A stretch of 64,000 nt of DNA, taken from the NCBI GenBank assembly GCA_034401795.1, contig CM067369.1, forward strand, positions 181,730,945-181,794,944, read 5' to 3'. Of this stretch, positions 11,571-22,134 are shown one piece after another. This DNA comes from Chaetoderma sp. LZ-2023a (taxonomy: Eukaryota; Mollusca; Caudofoveata; Chaetodermatida; Chaetodermatidae). A program made the translations under genes and the position numbers. The notes beneath the pieces were generated by a model, which saw nothing but the letters and a program-made list of their open reading frames with translations, had not been told where the DNA came from and did not search any database. Position 1 is the first letter of the stretch. Every line of letters starts with the position of its first letter.

Positions 11571-12895
11571 GTAGTAATGGGTGTATCTGTTCGTTATTGT
11601 TCTTCCCAGCAGGGGGTCTTCGAGAACAATGGTTTTTTTCACGAGAACAAAAGAAAAGGTTGCGGAATGGAATGTTGAGAACAATGACGCACAGAACGCC
11701 GCGCATTCTAGAGAACAATGACGTACAGAACGCCACGTTTTTCTCAATAACAATGACGTACAGCCGCACACGTTTTTTCTGGATTTGCAACACTCTGGAA
11801 CGTTCTATTATTTTGAATTAGTCAACCCTTAAAAGTTTCAAAGTTGTGTATTTTACGTTTAAACGTAGCGGCGGTGCGCCCCTCTCCGTGGTTATCTACC
11901 GTTGTAAAAATAATAAGAGAGTAATGTAAAAGAATAGCTTTTAAGAGGTGGTCTGATAACGGAGGTCGTATGAGGTTGAGGATGTATGGGGAATTACGGT
12001 ATTGATGTTTGAAAATAATTTGACTGTTTCGTCGATAACGTTATTAGTAAACTGTAGAATATTTAGCGACTGCCCATAAGCTGTTACTGTCTTAGCAACA
12101 GCTACCAGACAGATTAGTAACAAAATAGATTTTAAGAGGTGGTCTGATAGTAAACTGTAGAATATTTAGAGACTGCCTGTAAGCTGTTACTGTCTTAGCA
12201 ACAGCTACCAGATAGAATAGTAACAAAATAGATTTTAGAGGTGGTCTGATAATGGAGGTCGTAGGAGGAGGAGGTTGAGGATGTATGAGGAATTACGGTA
12301 TTGCTGTATATTTTGAAAATAATTTGACTGTATCGTCGCTAACGTTATTAGTAAACTGTAGAATATTTAGAGACTGTCTGTAAGCTGTTACTGTCTTAGC
12401 AACAACTACCAGACAGATTAGCAACAAAATATTAAAAAAATCTTGTATTAATGGTATGTTCGGTTGGAATGGTAACCAAGACTTGGTGGTGATGGATTGT
12501 ATCATGGGTTAAAAACGTTAACCCTTTCACCGATGAATTCCCCATATCTCATTTTCATCGATACCATACAGGAAAACTGTTGAATATTTAGAAAATAATT
12601 TGACTGTTTCGTCGCTAACGTTATTAGTAAACTGTAGAATATTTTGAGACTGCCTGTAAGCTGTTACTGTCTTAGTAACAGCTACCAGACAGATTAGCAA
12701 CAAAATATTAAAAATAATCTTGTATTAATGGTATGTTCGGTTGGAATGGTAACCAAGACTTGGTGGTGATGGATTGGATTCTATCATGGGTTAAAAAGAA
12801 GTTAACCCTTTCACCGATGAATTCCCCATATCTCATTTTCATCGATACCATACAGGAAAACTGTTGAATATTTTGTAAATAATTTGACTGTCTGT
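11571..12895 (+). repeat. Left arm of a ~9.7-kb inverted-repeat pair
   Basis: Matches 20245-21286 in reverse complement, beginning GTAGTAATGGGTGTATCTG against CAGATACCCCCATTACTAC at 21268-21286. Modules inward: three ~40-bp repeats of CAATGACGTACAGAACGCC (11678-11770); a segment with CGTGGTTATCTACCGTTG; then tandem units carrying AGCTGTTACTGTCTTAGCAA, ATGGTATGTTCGGTTGGAAT and CCCTTTCACCGATGAATTCC (12325-12590 and 12600-12870). Units end in H1-like GTTGAATATTTNGNAAATAA. No coding. Confidence 0.85.
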
Positions 12896-12983
12896 GTCAG
12901 TTGAGACAGAATGACACAGTTGATATTGCTGGGTGATTATGAGGGCGATGCTAGCGTACTTGTTTACAAGGTATGCACGATGT

Positions 12984-13136
12984 ACGAATATTTTGATAAT
13001 GTGTTGCTGAATATTTTGATAATTTGAGTGGTAGCTGAATATTTTGATAATTGGTTGCTGAATATTATGATAATCAGTTGCTGAATATTTTGATTGGTTG
13101 CTGAATAAATTGATTGGTTGATGAATATTTTGAAAG
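12984..13136 (+). repeat. Minisatellite built from H1 half-arms
   Basis: GCTGAATATTTTGATAAT and variants repeat about six times with a 20-35 bp period. The unit equals the outer half of the H1 hairpin arm, and a fuller arm (GATGAATATTTTGAAAGCG, TTTGACTG) ends the array. It looks like local amplification of a single arm. Confidence 0.7.
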
Positions 13137-13484
13137 CGATTTGACTGTGTAAATTTTAATTTCTTATTAGACGATGTTAGGTAAGAGAGCGGTGGTCTGA
13201 TAACGAAGGTCGAAGGAGGAGGGAGCTATCTCGGCCAACCTCTGCTAGGCAGTGTTCTCCGCGCATGAGCGTGCCTTTATTCGGCTGGCGGTCCCTTAAG
13301 AAAATGCAGGTGGTCACTCGTAGACGTGTCGCGAGGGATGAGGAGGATGGCTGACGTATATGCTAGCGTATTCGCCGAGGCAACGTCTTGCGCGATATCT
13401 CTGTATGAATATTTTGAAAATAATTGATTGTAAGCCGCTGGCAGTTTAGTCACCATTAACCCCCTCCTTGGTTTAAGTCATTTT

Positions 13485-13714
13485 TTAAAATGGCAGTCAT
13501 TTAATTATTAAATTTTCAAAATTGTTATGAAAATGGTCATCGTTGACAATCGATGTTGTATAATATTATATAGATAGTTTTATCTACCATATTTATGTCT
13601 TTAAAGCGTCAATCATTTAATTATTAAATTTTTTTTAAATATGAACGAACTCCCAGTCATTTAATTAAAAAAAATATCAGAGCGTTGCATTACATGGGTT
13701 ATAGTGATCTACGT

Positions 13715-13787
<73 letters not shown>

Positions 13788-14045
13788 ATTTTTTTTTTTT
13801 TTTTTCTTTTTTATCTTACGTATTTAAGGCGATTCTTTAAAGTGGAAGTCATTTAATGATTAAAATTTCAAAAATATGAGGAAAATGTGTTCCCAGTCAT
13901 TTAATTTTTTTAAATCAGACACGTACACAGTAAGTTTTCCTATGCTATTATATAGATAGTGTTATCTATCGTATGTATGTCTTTAAAATGGCAGTCATTT
14001 AATTATAAATTTTTCAAAAATATGAACAAAATGCGTTCCTAGTCA
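13485..14045 (+). repeat. AT-rich tandem repeats with CAGTCATTTAATTATTAAATT core
   Basis: CAGTCATTTAATTATTAAA followed by TTTTCAAAAAT-like sequence recurs at about 13495, 13612, 13657, 13842, 13898 and 13994, linked by ATAGATAGTTTTATCTACC and TATGTCTTTAAAG segments. Another unit is at 15655-15700. The core resembles the right arm of the H2 hairpin. A TA microsatellite interrupts the array. Confidence 0.7.
13717..13806. repeat. TA dinucleotide and T-run microsatellite
   Basis: About 33 TA dinucleotides are followed by TTATTATT and a long T-run. No other content. Confidence 0.95.
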
Positions 14046-14223
14046 ATGAACAATTAATCGTCCACGAACAATAGCGTACAGATGGCCATTTAGAACAGTA
14101 GCATCCATCGACCACTTTTGACGGATCAGAATGTGTGCTTGCGTATGCATGTGTGAAGCGGGTTGTTGTGTGTGAAAACTGTATTACATTATTTTATTCT
14201 TTGAACAGATAAAGAGTTCTCTT

Positions 14224-14579
14224 TCAAATCATTTGTGGGCCCTGAAAAGGGCCGTGTTTTGAGATAGGTCTGTCTTTGCAGATCCGCACAGGCGTGGTTG
14301 TCAGTTTGGTAACAAACTGCGTCATGTTTGCTTTTTGTATATCAGTCGGATATATATCACCGATTACAGAACACCCATGCGGATACTGTTTGATTGATAA
14401 TAGACAATAGCACTCCTTGCAGGTGTACACCATCTCTTTAGGTTCTGTTTTCTTGATCATACGCCTACAGACAATCTCGTGTTTCGACCGTCGGCATATG
14501 GTGTCGCGGATGTCGATGGTACACCAACGACATCACACATACCCAGTGTCTGATCCGTCAAAGTTTGTACTGCTGGCCA
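14224..14579 (-). pseudogene. Small Cys/His-rich protein of unknown family, broken by one stop
   Basis: I do not recognise this family. From the ATG at 14579 the minus frame reads MASSTNFDGSDTGYV, then an in-frame TGA. It then stays open to the TAA just below 14224, giving about 118 codons. The part after the stop has two zinc-knuckle-like clusters: a CRWC pair with a downstream KHEIVC, and a CKEC pair with a downstream YPHGC. This spacing is consistent with a small zinc-binding protein. The C-terminal part is basic (DRPISKHGPF). No signal peptide or membrane segment is visible. It is one of two broken genes inside the 11571-21286 inverted-repeat pair. The TGA could be a lesion, a sequencing error or genuinely non-coding context. 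An intact short frame begins at 14460. Confidence 0.45.
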
Positions 14580-14580
14580 T

Positions 14581-15250
14581 TTTAGCAAAACGTACATTAA
14601 CATTTACATTTATACCACATTGCTCTACTACAAAAAAAAATAAGGAATATCACGTGAGATGAAATCTGACTGCCTAAGGCTACCTCACTACTCTGCTGTT
14701 AGACATCCAACCACTTTGCGATGTTTAAACTGGAATGAGAAAATGGATTGATTTTTTCCGTTTATAGGAATATATGTACTGCAGCCGCAAATCCGCAAAT
14801 CCGCAACACGCGGTCCGCATGCGGCCGCACATATACGCATGCATTTTGGCGTGTATGCGTGTTCAGGCATGTGCATATACTTGTTGCCTTCCTCAACACG
14901 AGCCCGCAAATCCGCAAAACGCGCCCGCATACGGCCGCACATGTACGCATGCATTTTGGCATGTATGGGTGTTCAGGCATGTGCATATACTTGTTACCAT
15001 CCGCAACAAGTTAACAAGTCAACATTCATAACACGAGCCCGCAAATCTGTAACACATGCTCCCATGCGGCCGCACATGTACGCATGAATTTTGGTGTGTA
15101 TGCAGGTTCAGGCATGTGTATATACTTGTTGCCATCCGCAACACGCGCCCGCAAATCCATAACACATTTTAGCCGAATGTACATTAACATTTACATTTAT
15201 ACTACATCGCTCTACTACAAAACATGTAAGGAATATCGCGTGAGATGACT
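14581..15250 (+). repeat. CGCAAATCC satellite, copy 1, with duplicated flanks
   Basis: Units of 110-135 bp contain GCCCGCAAATCCGCAA, GCGGCCGCACATGTACGCA, TGCATTTTGGCATGTATG and CAGGCATGTGCATATACTTG. The GGCCGCAC motif falls at 14822, 14932 and 15067. An ~80-bp segment (TACATTAACATTTACATTTA ... AAGGAATATC) occurs at 14591-14660 and again at 15178-15247, bracketing the array. The leader 14667-14800 is repeated at 17440-17570. Antisense open frames here are repeat artefacts. Confidence 0.85.
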
Positions 15251-16138
15251 AGCGTCCTATCAAAAACTGTAGCGTACTGGCCTCCATATAATGACACATA
15301 CATGCAGGCGAAAATCTTGGATATGTTCACGGGCTAGACGCGATGGATCAATTTGTTAAATGGTGCGCAAAAAAATCTGTGCGTGTTAAAAAAGTATCCA
15401 GGGAAATGTTTTCTCTAACCACCTCGTTATTGTGCATAAAGCATCTATGATTCGCTTTTAATCCTTCAATTTGTATGCAAACGCGTTAACCTTCATCCAA
15501 AACCCTCAAACATGAAACTAAGCGGCTTCCTACCAGTCATTTAATTTTTTTAAAGAGAGCAAAGTACATCTCTATAGCTAAGCCAAGCGATGTTGTATGC
15601 ATAATATTACATAGATAATAATCATGCATCTCGTATTTAAGGAGTGGTCTTTAAAGCGTCAGTCATTTAATTATTAAATTTTAAAAATTGTTATAAAAAT
15701 GGTGGGAACAATGTCCACCGTCGTCATCGTTGACGAATAATGACGAGCACCCTTGTATCATTTAACGTATTAGATGGTCGATGCGGTCCCTCGTGGTTGT
15801 AGTAAAAAAGTATTTTGAAACTAAGCGGAATTGTGGGTTCCTATGTCAAATTGTCGCATTGAACAGCACTTTTTTAAGAGTTTGTGCGCACGAAGGCGCT
15901 AGTGTGAATTGTAGCTTCCTATGTCAAATTAGTATCAAAACTATTCGCTTAAACTACCAATGCGCCATGATATAGGTTTGAAAAATCAGAAAATAACATC
16001 CCTGGAATGAGTGTAGGGGTGGTCGCATAACTGCGGTCGAACGAGTAAGGTGGAGGAGGGATGAGGTATGCTAGCACGGTGCTGCCTGGCATGAGGGATG
16101 AGGTATACTAGCATACTTGTTTAAAAGGTCGGCAATGT
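15251..16138. other. Gene-free stretch
   Basis: No supported gene. A diverged unit of the CAGTCATTTAATT repeat is at 15535-15700, and GGCGGTCGAACGAG-like text near 16030 resembles 13195-13215. The 15781-15975 open frame has no recognisable features. Confidence 0.5.
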
Positions 16139-16275
16139 GTGTTGAACGAATATTTTGAAAATAATTTGACTGCGGTGTTAGCGACAACTTTCTATCAAAT
16201 CATTTCCATGATATTTAGTGAATATTTTGAAAATAATTTGACTGTCTGCATCAACTTTTGCTCAAATCGTTTCCA
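16139..16275 (+). repeat. Two H1 left arms in tandem
   Basis: GAATATTTTGAAAATAATTT followed by GACTG occurs at about 16147 and 16219, ~72 bp apart and in the same orientation. A weak inverse (TTTCCAAAATATTTTGCTAG) follows at 16270. There is no complete hairpin. Confidence 0.7.
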
Positions 16276-16319
16276 AAATATTTTGCTAGGAAGTAGATCC
16301 CTGGAATGTCTGAAACAAA

Positions 16320-16560
16320 AACAATATAGTTGGCTAACCATTGTCTGGACATTGCGGCCGCAACCACCTACTACCAATACCGACCATCATCACCATCCCC
16401 ACCACCATCACCATCACCATCACCATCCCTCTATCACCACCAGCACCACCACCCACTAAGCACCAACACCCACCACCAAGCATTAACCCCACCCCATCAT
16501 CCACCACAACACCTATTTTCATCAACCGCCAACCCCACCACCACCACCACCACCACTAAG
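16320..16560 (-). repeat. CCA/CAT simple-repeat unit, inverted copy of the 18-19.6 kb array
   Basis: GGCTAACCATTGTCTGGACA matches in reverse complement the conserved CTAGACAAATGGATAGC boundary of the downstream GGT array. It is followed by CAC/CAT-rich and CCA-rich runs (16384-16445, 16526-16558). Overlapping open frames in all phases are products of the triplet repeat. Confidence 0.7.
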
Positions 16561-16778
16561 TAAAACAGCACTCCGATTTGTATATTGAGGGATGTGGGGG
16601 TGGGGACCTGGCTGGGTAGCTACAATCATCAAATCAACACGCGCATAAAGAACCAATGTTTTATTTGTATCCATGCTTTTACATTGAAGTAAATATTACA
16701 TATGATAAAACGTATAGTTGCTGTAGCATAAACAAATAGTCAATGTTCTGTAGATCCATTTTATCGATGACTGATTCC

Positions 16779-17388
16779 TTATGGATCAGATCCATCACCA
16801 TCAGAATCATCATCATTATTCTCAGCATCTAGATGGTTCCTTATGTACTTCTTGATCAGAAACTCTCTTTTTCGAAAAGCTGAGAAGACTGCTTCATCGT
16901 ATGCGTACCCATCGTCGATAAAATCTTTAACTTCCTGACGAATTATTTTAATGAGCGTAGAGTTCTGTAATCTTCTCGACTGGAGCATTATGTCTATGCA
17001 CTAAAGCATCAGCATATACGGAAATAGGCACATTGCCTACACCATTTGGGTCTGTGTCCACTTCACCATCCTCATCCTCTAAACCTGATTGTTCAGCGTC
17101 TAAGACCTGCTTAATATTTTGGAATATGGTAAATAGTTCCTCATTGCCTATGGCATCTTTTTCATCTTCACCTTCATCTTCACTCTCAGTCTCCGCTGAG
17201 TCATTACCGGCTTCACTCTCTGACTCTGCTAGCTCATCATCGTCACTATTCATCTCTGTCATTTCTTCATGTTCACTGTCTAGATTTTTGCTATCTTCAT
17301 CGTTATGGAATCGGATCTTATGCCGCTTCAGGTCATTTGACCTATTAAAAGTTGAAGGACATTCAAACATTTATGTTTTGGCATATTG
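16779..17388 (-). pseudogene. C2H2 zinc-finger / acidic protein, frameshifted
   Basis: Two minus-strand pieces form one probable protein of ~200 residues. The long piece (17370-16948) begins FECPSTFNRSNDLKRHKIRF, then H. Just upstream, MPKHKC sits one frame away at 17388, so with it the finger would read C-x2-C-x12-H-x4-H; a small indel therefore separates the two cysteines. A strongly acidic, Ser/Glu-rich segment follows (about residues 25-95), then a predicted helical region ending KITELYAH and a stop. One frame over, the second piece (16988-16779) continues with IIRQEVKDFIDDGYAYDEAV and FSAFRKREFLIKKYIRN, plus an acidic tail. From memory, multi-copy predicted proteins with this order (single finger, acidic linker, a conserved C-terminal KRKFL-type helix) occur in other invertebrates; I do not know their function. 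It lies inside the 11.6-21.3 kb inverted repeats. Confidence 0.65.
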
Positions 17389-17436
17389 ATTATAGGATAA
17401 ATCTAGCAAGTATTCAAGTTACCAGGTTCTTCAAAG

Positions 17437-18010
17437 AAATCTGACTGCCTAACTACTCTGCAGTTACACGTCCAATCACTTTGCGATGTTTAAACTGGAA
17501 TGAGAAAAGGGATTGAATTTGTACCATTTATAGGATTATATGTACTGTGGCCGCAAATCCGCAATATGTGCCCACAAATCTGCAACATGCACCCGCAATC
17601 CGCATCATGCACCCGCAATCCGCAATATGCGCCCACAAATCCGCAACATGCACCCGCAATCCGCATCATGCGCCCGCAATCCGCAACATACACCCAAAAA
17701 TCTGCAAATGCGGCCCGCATGTGGCCGCACATGTATGCATGCATTTTGGCAGGTATGCATGTTCAGGCATGTACATCATCCGAAACACGCACCCGCAAAT
17801 CTGCATCATGCACCCGCAAATCCGCAACATACGCCCGCAAATCCGCATCATGCACCCGCAATCCACAACATATGCCCACAAATCTGCATCATGCGCCCGC
17901 AATCCGCAACATACACCCGCAAATCCGTATCAGGCGCCTGCAATCTGCAACATATGCCCGCAAATCCTCAACATGCAACTGCAATCTGCAATCCACAACA
18001 AGAGGTCACA
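17437..18010 (+). repeat. CGCAAATCC satellite, copy 2, expanded to a ~20-bp period
   Basis: The leader (17440-17570: GCGATGTTTAAACTGGAATG, then AGGATTATATGTACTG) duplicates 14690-14790. One GGCCGCACATGT...GCATTTTGGCAGG unit lies at 17713-17775. The rest is a short-period array of (C/G)CGCAATCCGCAACATGC alternating with CGCAAATCCGCATCATGC. Long plus-strand frames (17500-18156 and shadows) encode only repeated NPQHAPA-like text and are not genes. Confidence 0.85.
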
Positions 18011-19595
18011 ATCCACAACATGCGGTGGTGGTGGTGGTGCCTAGTGGTTGGTGGTGGATGTCGGTACTGGCGTTGGTGGTGCTAGTGGCAGTGGTGTTGA
18101 AGGCGGTGGTGTTGATGCTCGTCGTGATGGTGATGATGATGGGGTGGAGGATATAGGTGGGTGGTGGGTGGTGTTTGCTGTCCCAATGTCTAGACAAATG
18201 GATAGCCAGCAGAGCCAGTCATTCCGATGATGACTTTTCAAAAATAGTCTTCTGGCGCATGCATGCACACAAGGGTGCACACCGGGGCATGCACGCACGC
18301 ACAAGAATACAATGTATAACTAGCAGTATTGCGTATTAGCACATGTGCATACGAGTGAGACCTTTATTAAATCCTCATTGACATACCCTCTCCAACCTAT
18401 ATGCCATTTTTCAAACACAGAGCTCTCACACATTGCGACCACAATGTCTAGACAAATGGATAGCTGTCAGAGTCAGTCATTCCGGTGATAAATTTTCAAA
18501 AATAGCCTTCTCTAAAGATGCAAGTATGAATATGAAGAAATTCGCTATGGGTTGGCGGGTGCGTGGGTGGTGGGGTTAATGCATGTTGTTGGGTGTAGGT
18601 CGTAGTGGTGGAGGTGGTGGTGTTGTTGGTGGTGGGTGTTGGTGATGATGATGGTGGTTGGTGGGGGTGTTTACTGGCGCAATTACTAGACAAATGGATA
18701 GCCTACAGTGCCAGTCATTCCGCTGATTAATTTTCAAAAATAGCCTTCTCTAAGGATACAAGTATGAATATGAAGAAAATAGAAATTTGCGATGGGTTGG
18801 CGGGTGTGTGGGTGGTGGTGGTGGGGTTAATGCATGGTGTTGGGTGTAGGTCGTAGTGGTGGTGGTGGTGGTGGTGGTGGTGGTGGTGGTGGTGGTGGTG
18901 GTGGTGGTGGTGGTGGGTGTTGGCGATGATGATGTTGGTTGGTGGGTGGCGGGGGGGGGGGGGGGTGTTTACTGGCGCAATGACTAGACAAATGGATAGC
19001 CTACAGTGCCAGTCATTCCGATGATACATTTTCAAAAATAGCCTTCTCTAAGGATACAAGTATGAATATGAAGAAAATAGAAATTTGCTACGGGTTGGCG
19101 GGTGCGTGGGTGGTGGTGGTGGGGTTAATGCATGGTGTTGGGTGTAGGTCGTAGTGGTGGTGGTGGTGGTGGTGGTGGTGGTGGCGGTGGTGGTGGTGGT
19201 GGGTGTTGGCGATGATGATGGTGGTTGGTTGGGGGTGTTTACTGGTGAAATGACTAGACAAATGGATAGCCTACAGTGCCAGTCATTCCGATGATAATTT
19301 TTCAAAAATAGCCTTCTCTAAGGATGTAAGTATGAATATGAAGAAATTCGCTATTTGTTGGCGGGTGCATGGGTGGTGGTGGTGGGGTTAATGCATGGTA
19401 TTGGGTATAGGTCATAGTGGTGGTGGTGATGGTGGGTGTTGGCGATGATAATGGTGGTTGGTGGCGGGTGTTTGCCGGCGCAATGACTAGACAAATGAAT
19501 AGCCTGAGGTGCCAGTCATTCCGATGATAAATTTTCAAAAATAGTCTTCTCTTGTACCACAAATATGAATATGAAGAAATTTGAGGGTTAAAAGG
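18011..19595 (+). repeat. GGT-rich array of six 230-300 bp units carrying H2 arms
   Basis: CTAGACAAATGGATAGC-type starts fall at 18190, 18448, 18686, 18984, 19254 and 19487. Each is followed by an H2 right arm (CAGTCATTCCGATGATAAAT, TTTCAAAAATAG), CTTCTCTAAGGATACAAGTA, TGAATATGAAGAAAT, TGGCGGGTGCGTGGGTGG, a GGT run of variable length, and TGGGTGTTGGCGATGATGAT. GGT runs reach ~60 bp (18856-18915). A G-run of about 12 is at 18951-18963. Confidence 0.9.
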
Positions 19596-20244
19596 GTTAA
19601 TAGAGTCCATGTAATGACGTAACACGAGGTGGTCGCTTAGGGCAGGACTGAATTATATAGTAAAAAACATGGTTATAAAGTATCACTGCTCTGTAGCCAA
19701 AAGGATATATTTATATTTGTAGTAAATGGTCATCTATGATTATGCTACTACGCTCAAAATGTTGCTCTTAATTGTCGTATCTTTAAGCGTCGGTAAACAG
19801 CAATAGTCGATGAGCGGGTGCAAGCGTTATTATCGATTTTTTACAAACTCACGGCGAGGACATTGTAATATCCCGTGGTTAGAACTAGACGGGTGGTACA
19901 CTCTTATAGTATTCCTTAACACGGGACATGTTTGTACCTCGATTAAAGATTGATCTTGGTGCTTTAACATTCTTTCGTTATTAACACATGGTATGTTTGT
20001 ATCTCGATTCACGCTTGATCTCACGGCTATTCAAAACGTATGGTTAAATCATACGCAACAAATAATCTTTTTAGCATAAGTACGCTCTACATACAATTTT
20101 ATAAACGGAACCCTCAGAGATATAATGACCACATTTTAACCATCATATCTAAAACGATTGACGTTATTGCATAGTATTTAAAAAACAATTTGTGCGTAAT
20201 GACGGTTAAAAGTCAATCAAAATATTCAACAAAAAATAGTTTTA
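19596..20244. other. Gene-free stretch
   Basis: No supported gene. A segment repeated imperfectly (ACATGTTTGTACCTCGATTA near 19925, ATGTTTGTATCTCGATTCAC near 19991) gives a short ~65-bp direct repeat. Confidence 0.5.
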
Positions 20245-21286
20245 CTAATAACGTTAGCGACGTCAAATTAATTTCAAAATATTCAACAGTTTTCCTGTAT
20301 GGTATCGATGAAAATGATATATGGGGAATTCATCAGTGAAAGGGTTAACTTCTTTTTAACCCATGATAGAATCCAATCCATCACCACCAAGTCTTGGTTA
20401 CCATTCCAACCGAACATACAATTAATACAAGATTATTTTTAATATTTTGTTGCTAATCTGTCTGGTAGCTGTTGCTAAGACAGTAACAGCTTACAGGCAG
20501 TCTCTAAATATTCTACAGTTTACTACTAACGTTAGCGACGAAACAGTCAAATTATTTTCAAAATATTCAACAGTTTTCCTGTATGGTATCGATGAAAATG
20601 AGATATGGGGAATTCATCGGTGAAAGGGTTAACTTCTTTTTAACCCATGATACAATCCATCACCACCAAGTCTTGGTTACCATTCCAACCGAACATACCA
20701 TTAATACAAGATTATTTTTAATATTTTGTTGCTAATCTGGCTGGTAGCTGTTGCTAAGACAGTAACAGCTTACAGACAGTCTCTAAATATTCTACAGTTT
20801 ACTAATAACGTTATCGACAAAACAGTCAAATTATTTTCAAACATCAATACCGTAATTCCCCATACATCCTCAACTTCATACGACCTCCGTTATCAGACCA
20901 CCTCTTAAACTCTATTCTTTTACATTACTCTCTTATTATTTTTACAACGGTAGATAACCACGGAGGGGGGGGGGGGGGGCGCACCGCCACTACGTTTAAA
21001 CGTAAAATACACAACTTTTAAACTCTTAAGGGTTAACTAATTCAAAATAATAGAACATTCCAGAGTGTTGCAAATCCAAAAAAAATGTGTGCGGATGTAC
21101 GTCATTGTTATTGAGAAAAACGTGGCATTCTGTACGTCATTGTTCTCTAGAATGTGTGGCGTTCGGTGCGTCATTGTTCTCAACATTCCATTCCGCAAGC
21201 TTTTCTTTTGTTCTTGTGAAAAACCCATTGTTCTCGAAGACCCCCTGCTGGGAAGATCAATAATGAACAGATACCCCCATTACTAC
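20245..21286 (-). repeat. Right arm of the ~9.7-kb inverted-repeat pair
   Basis: Reverse complement of 11571-12895: two tandem units with AACATACCATTAATACAAG and TTGCTAAGACAGTAACAGC (20340-20520, 20640-20800), the CGGTAGATAACCACGG segment with a G-run at 20967-20980, and the ACGTCATTGTT repeats (21099-21182). It ends CCATTACTAC at 21286. The identity is high enough to read by eye but both arms carry indels, so the pair is not recent. Confidence 0.85.
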
Positions 21287-22134
21287 TGAAGGGTGTTGTT
21301 GTTTAACCTGATCCTCGCCCGAGGTACCTCATAGATCTCTGATCTGTATGTTCTGTGAGGTATCCCCGCAAAGGTGAGTCCTAACGGGGTCACTTTACTA
21401 AACCTAATATAAGCTATAATTTCAGGCTGGCCAAGCTTTTGGCTATGAGAGGAAAGTGCGCCTCGCGCGGGTCTTTGTCACAGGAAAATGCCTACAACGC
21501 CGAAGCAGAGAATGAGGAGAGATGGGAAAAAGGGCCACTCTCCTATTCAAACTATGCTAAAATGACAAAGTGAGTTTATGTACAGTAGTTAGGAGTGTTG
21601 GGATGCACACTGGTTTACGTGAAGATGAGGCGGATGATTTCCACAGAATTCAACACCATCACCTTGTGTGAGTTAAAGATAGTATTAGTTGGTAGTTGCC
21701 GCTTTATCTATGCTGGCCTTCTTACTAGAACTTATTCTATCATTTAGTTCTTAATTCCACACATGTCTAGTTTTGGCCGCAAGTGGCTGTGTGTTTTCCT
21801 TTAACATATAGGTCTGTCTGGTGAGAATGCTCGGTTTCCGCATGGTCACCACCAGGGAGCATCTTCCTCAGACCGACAGCATGCAAACAAGTCATCTGGC
21901 GGCACCTTCAGATTCAAATAACGATCCTGGCACATACCGCATCATGACCACAAATAACAACATAGGGACAAGTCACATTACATAAGCATTTGAAAAGCAT
22001 GTATCTTAGTATATGCCCTAGCGTAGTTTCGCAATGTTTTTTGCTATATTCTTTTATATTGGACTTTTTATATTCTTTATGTATCAGAGAACAAATCTGG
22101 GGTTGGTTCCATTTTTTAAATTTACTATTATGGC
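21287..22134. other. Gene-free stretch
   Basis: No supported gene or structural RNA. GGCCAAGCTTTTGGCTATGA near 21432 superficially recalls the start of U2 snRNA but the rest does not fit. Confidence 0.4.

Noticed and set aside
11296..11821. Opposing open frames of 165 and 125 residues
   Set aside because: They overlap on opposite strands, cross the edge of an inverted-repeat arm, and have no domain; the copy at 21.0-21.3 kb does not preserve the frames.
17540..18010. Regularly spaced short repeats reminiscent of a CRISPR array
   Set aside because: Repeats are contiguous with no unique spacers, units vary, there are no cas genes and the DNA is eukaryotic.
17500..18156. 218-residue plus-strand open frame, the longest plus-strand frame
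   Set aside because: It is translated CGCAAATCC minisatellite followed by GGT repeat; several frames are open at once and the product is only repeated tri- and tetrapeptides.
21425..21460. GGCCAAGCTTTTGGCTATGA resembled U2 snRNA
   Set aside because: Downstream branch-site-pairing and Sm-site sequences do not follow.
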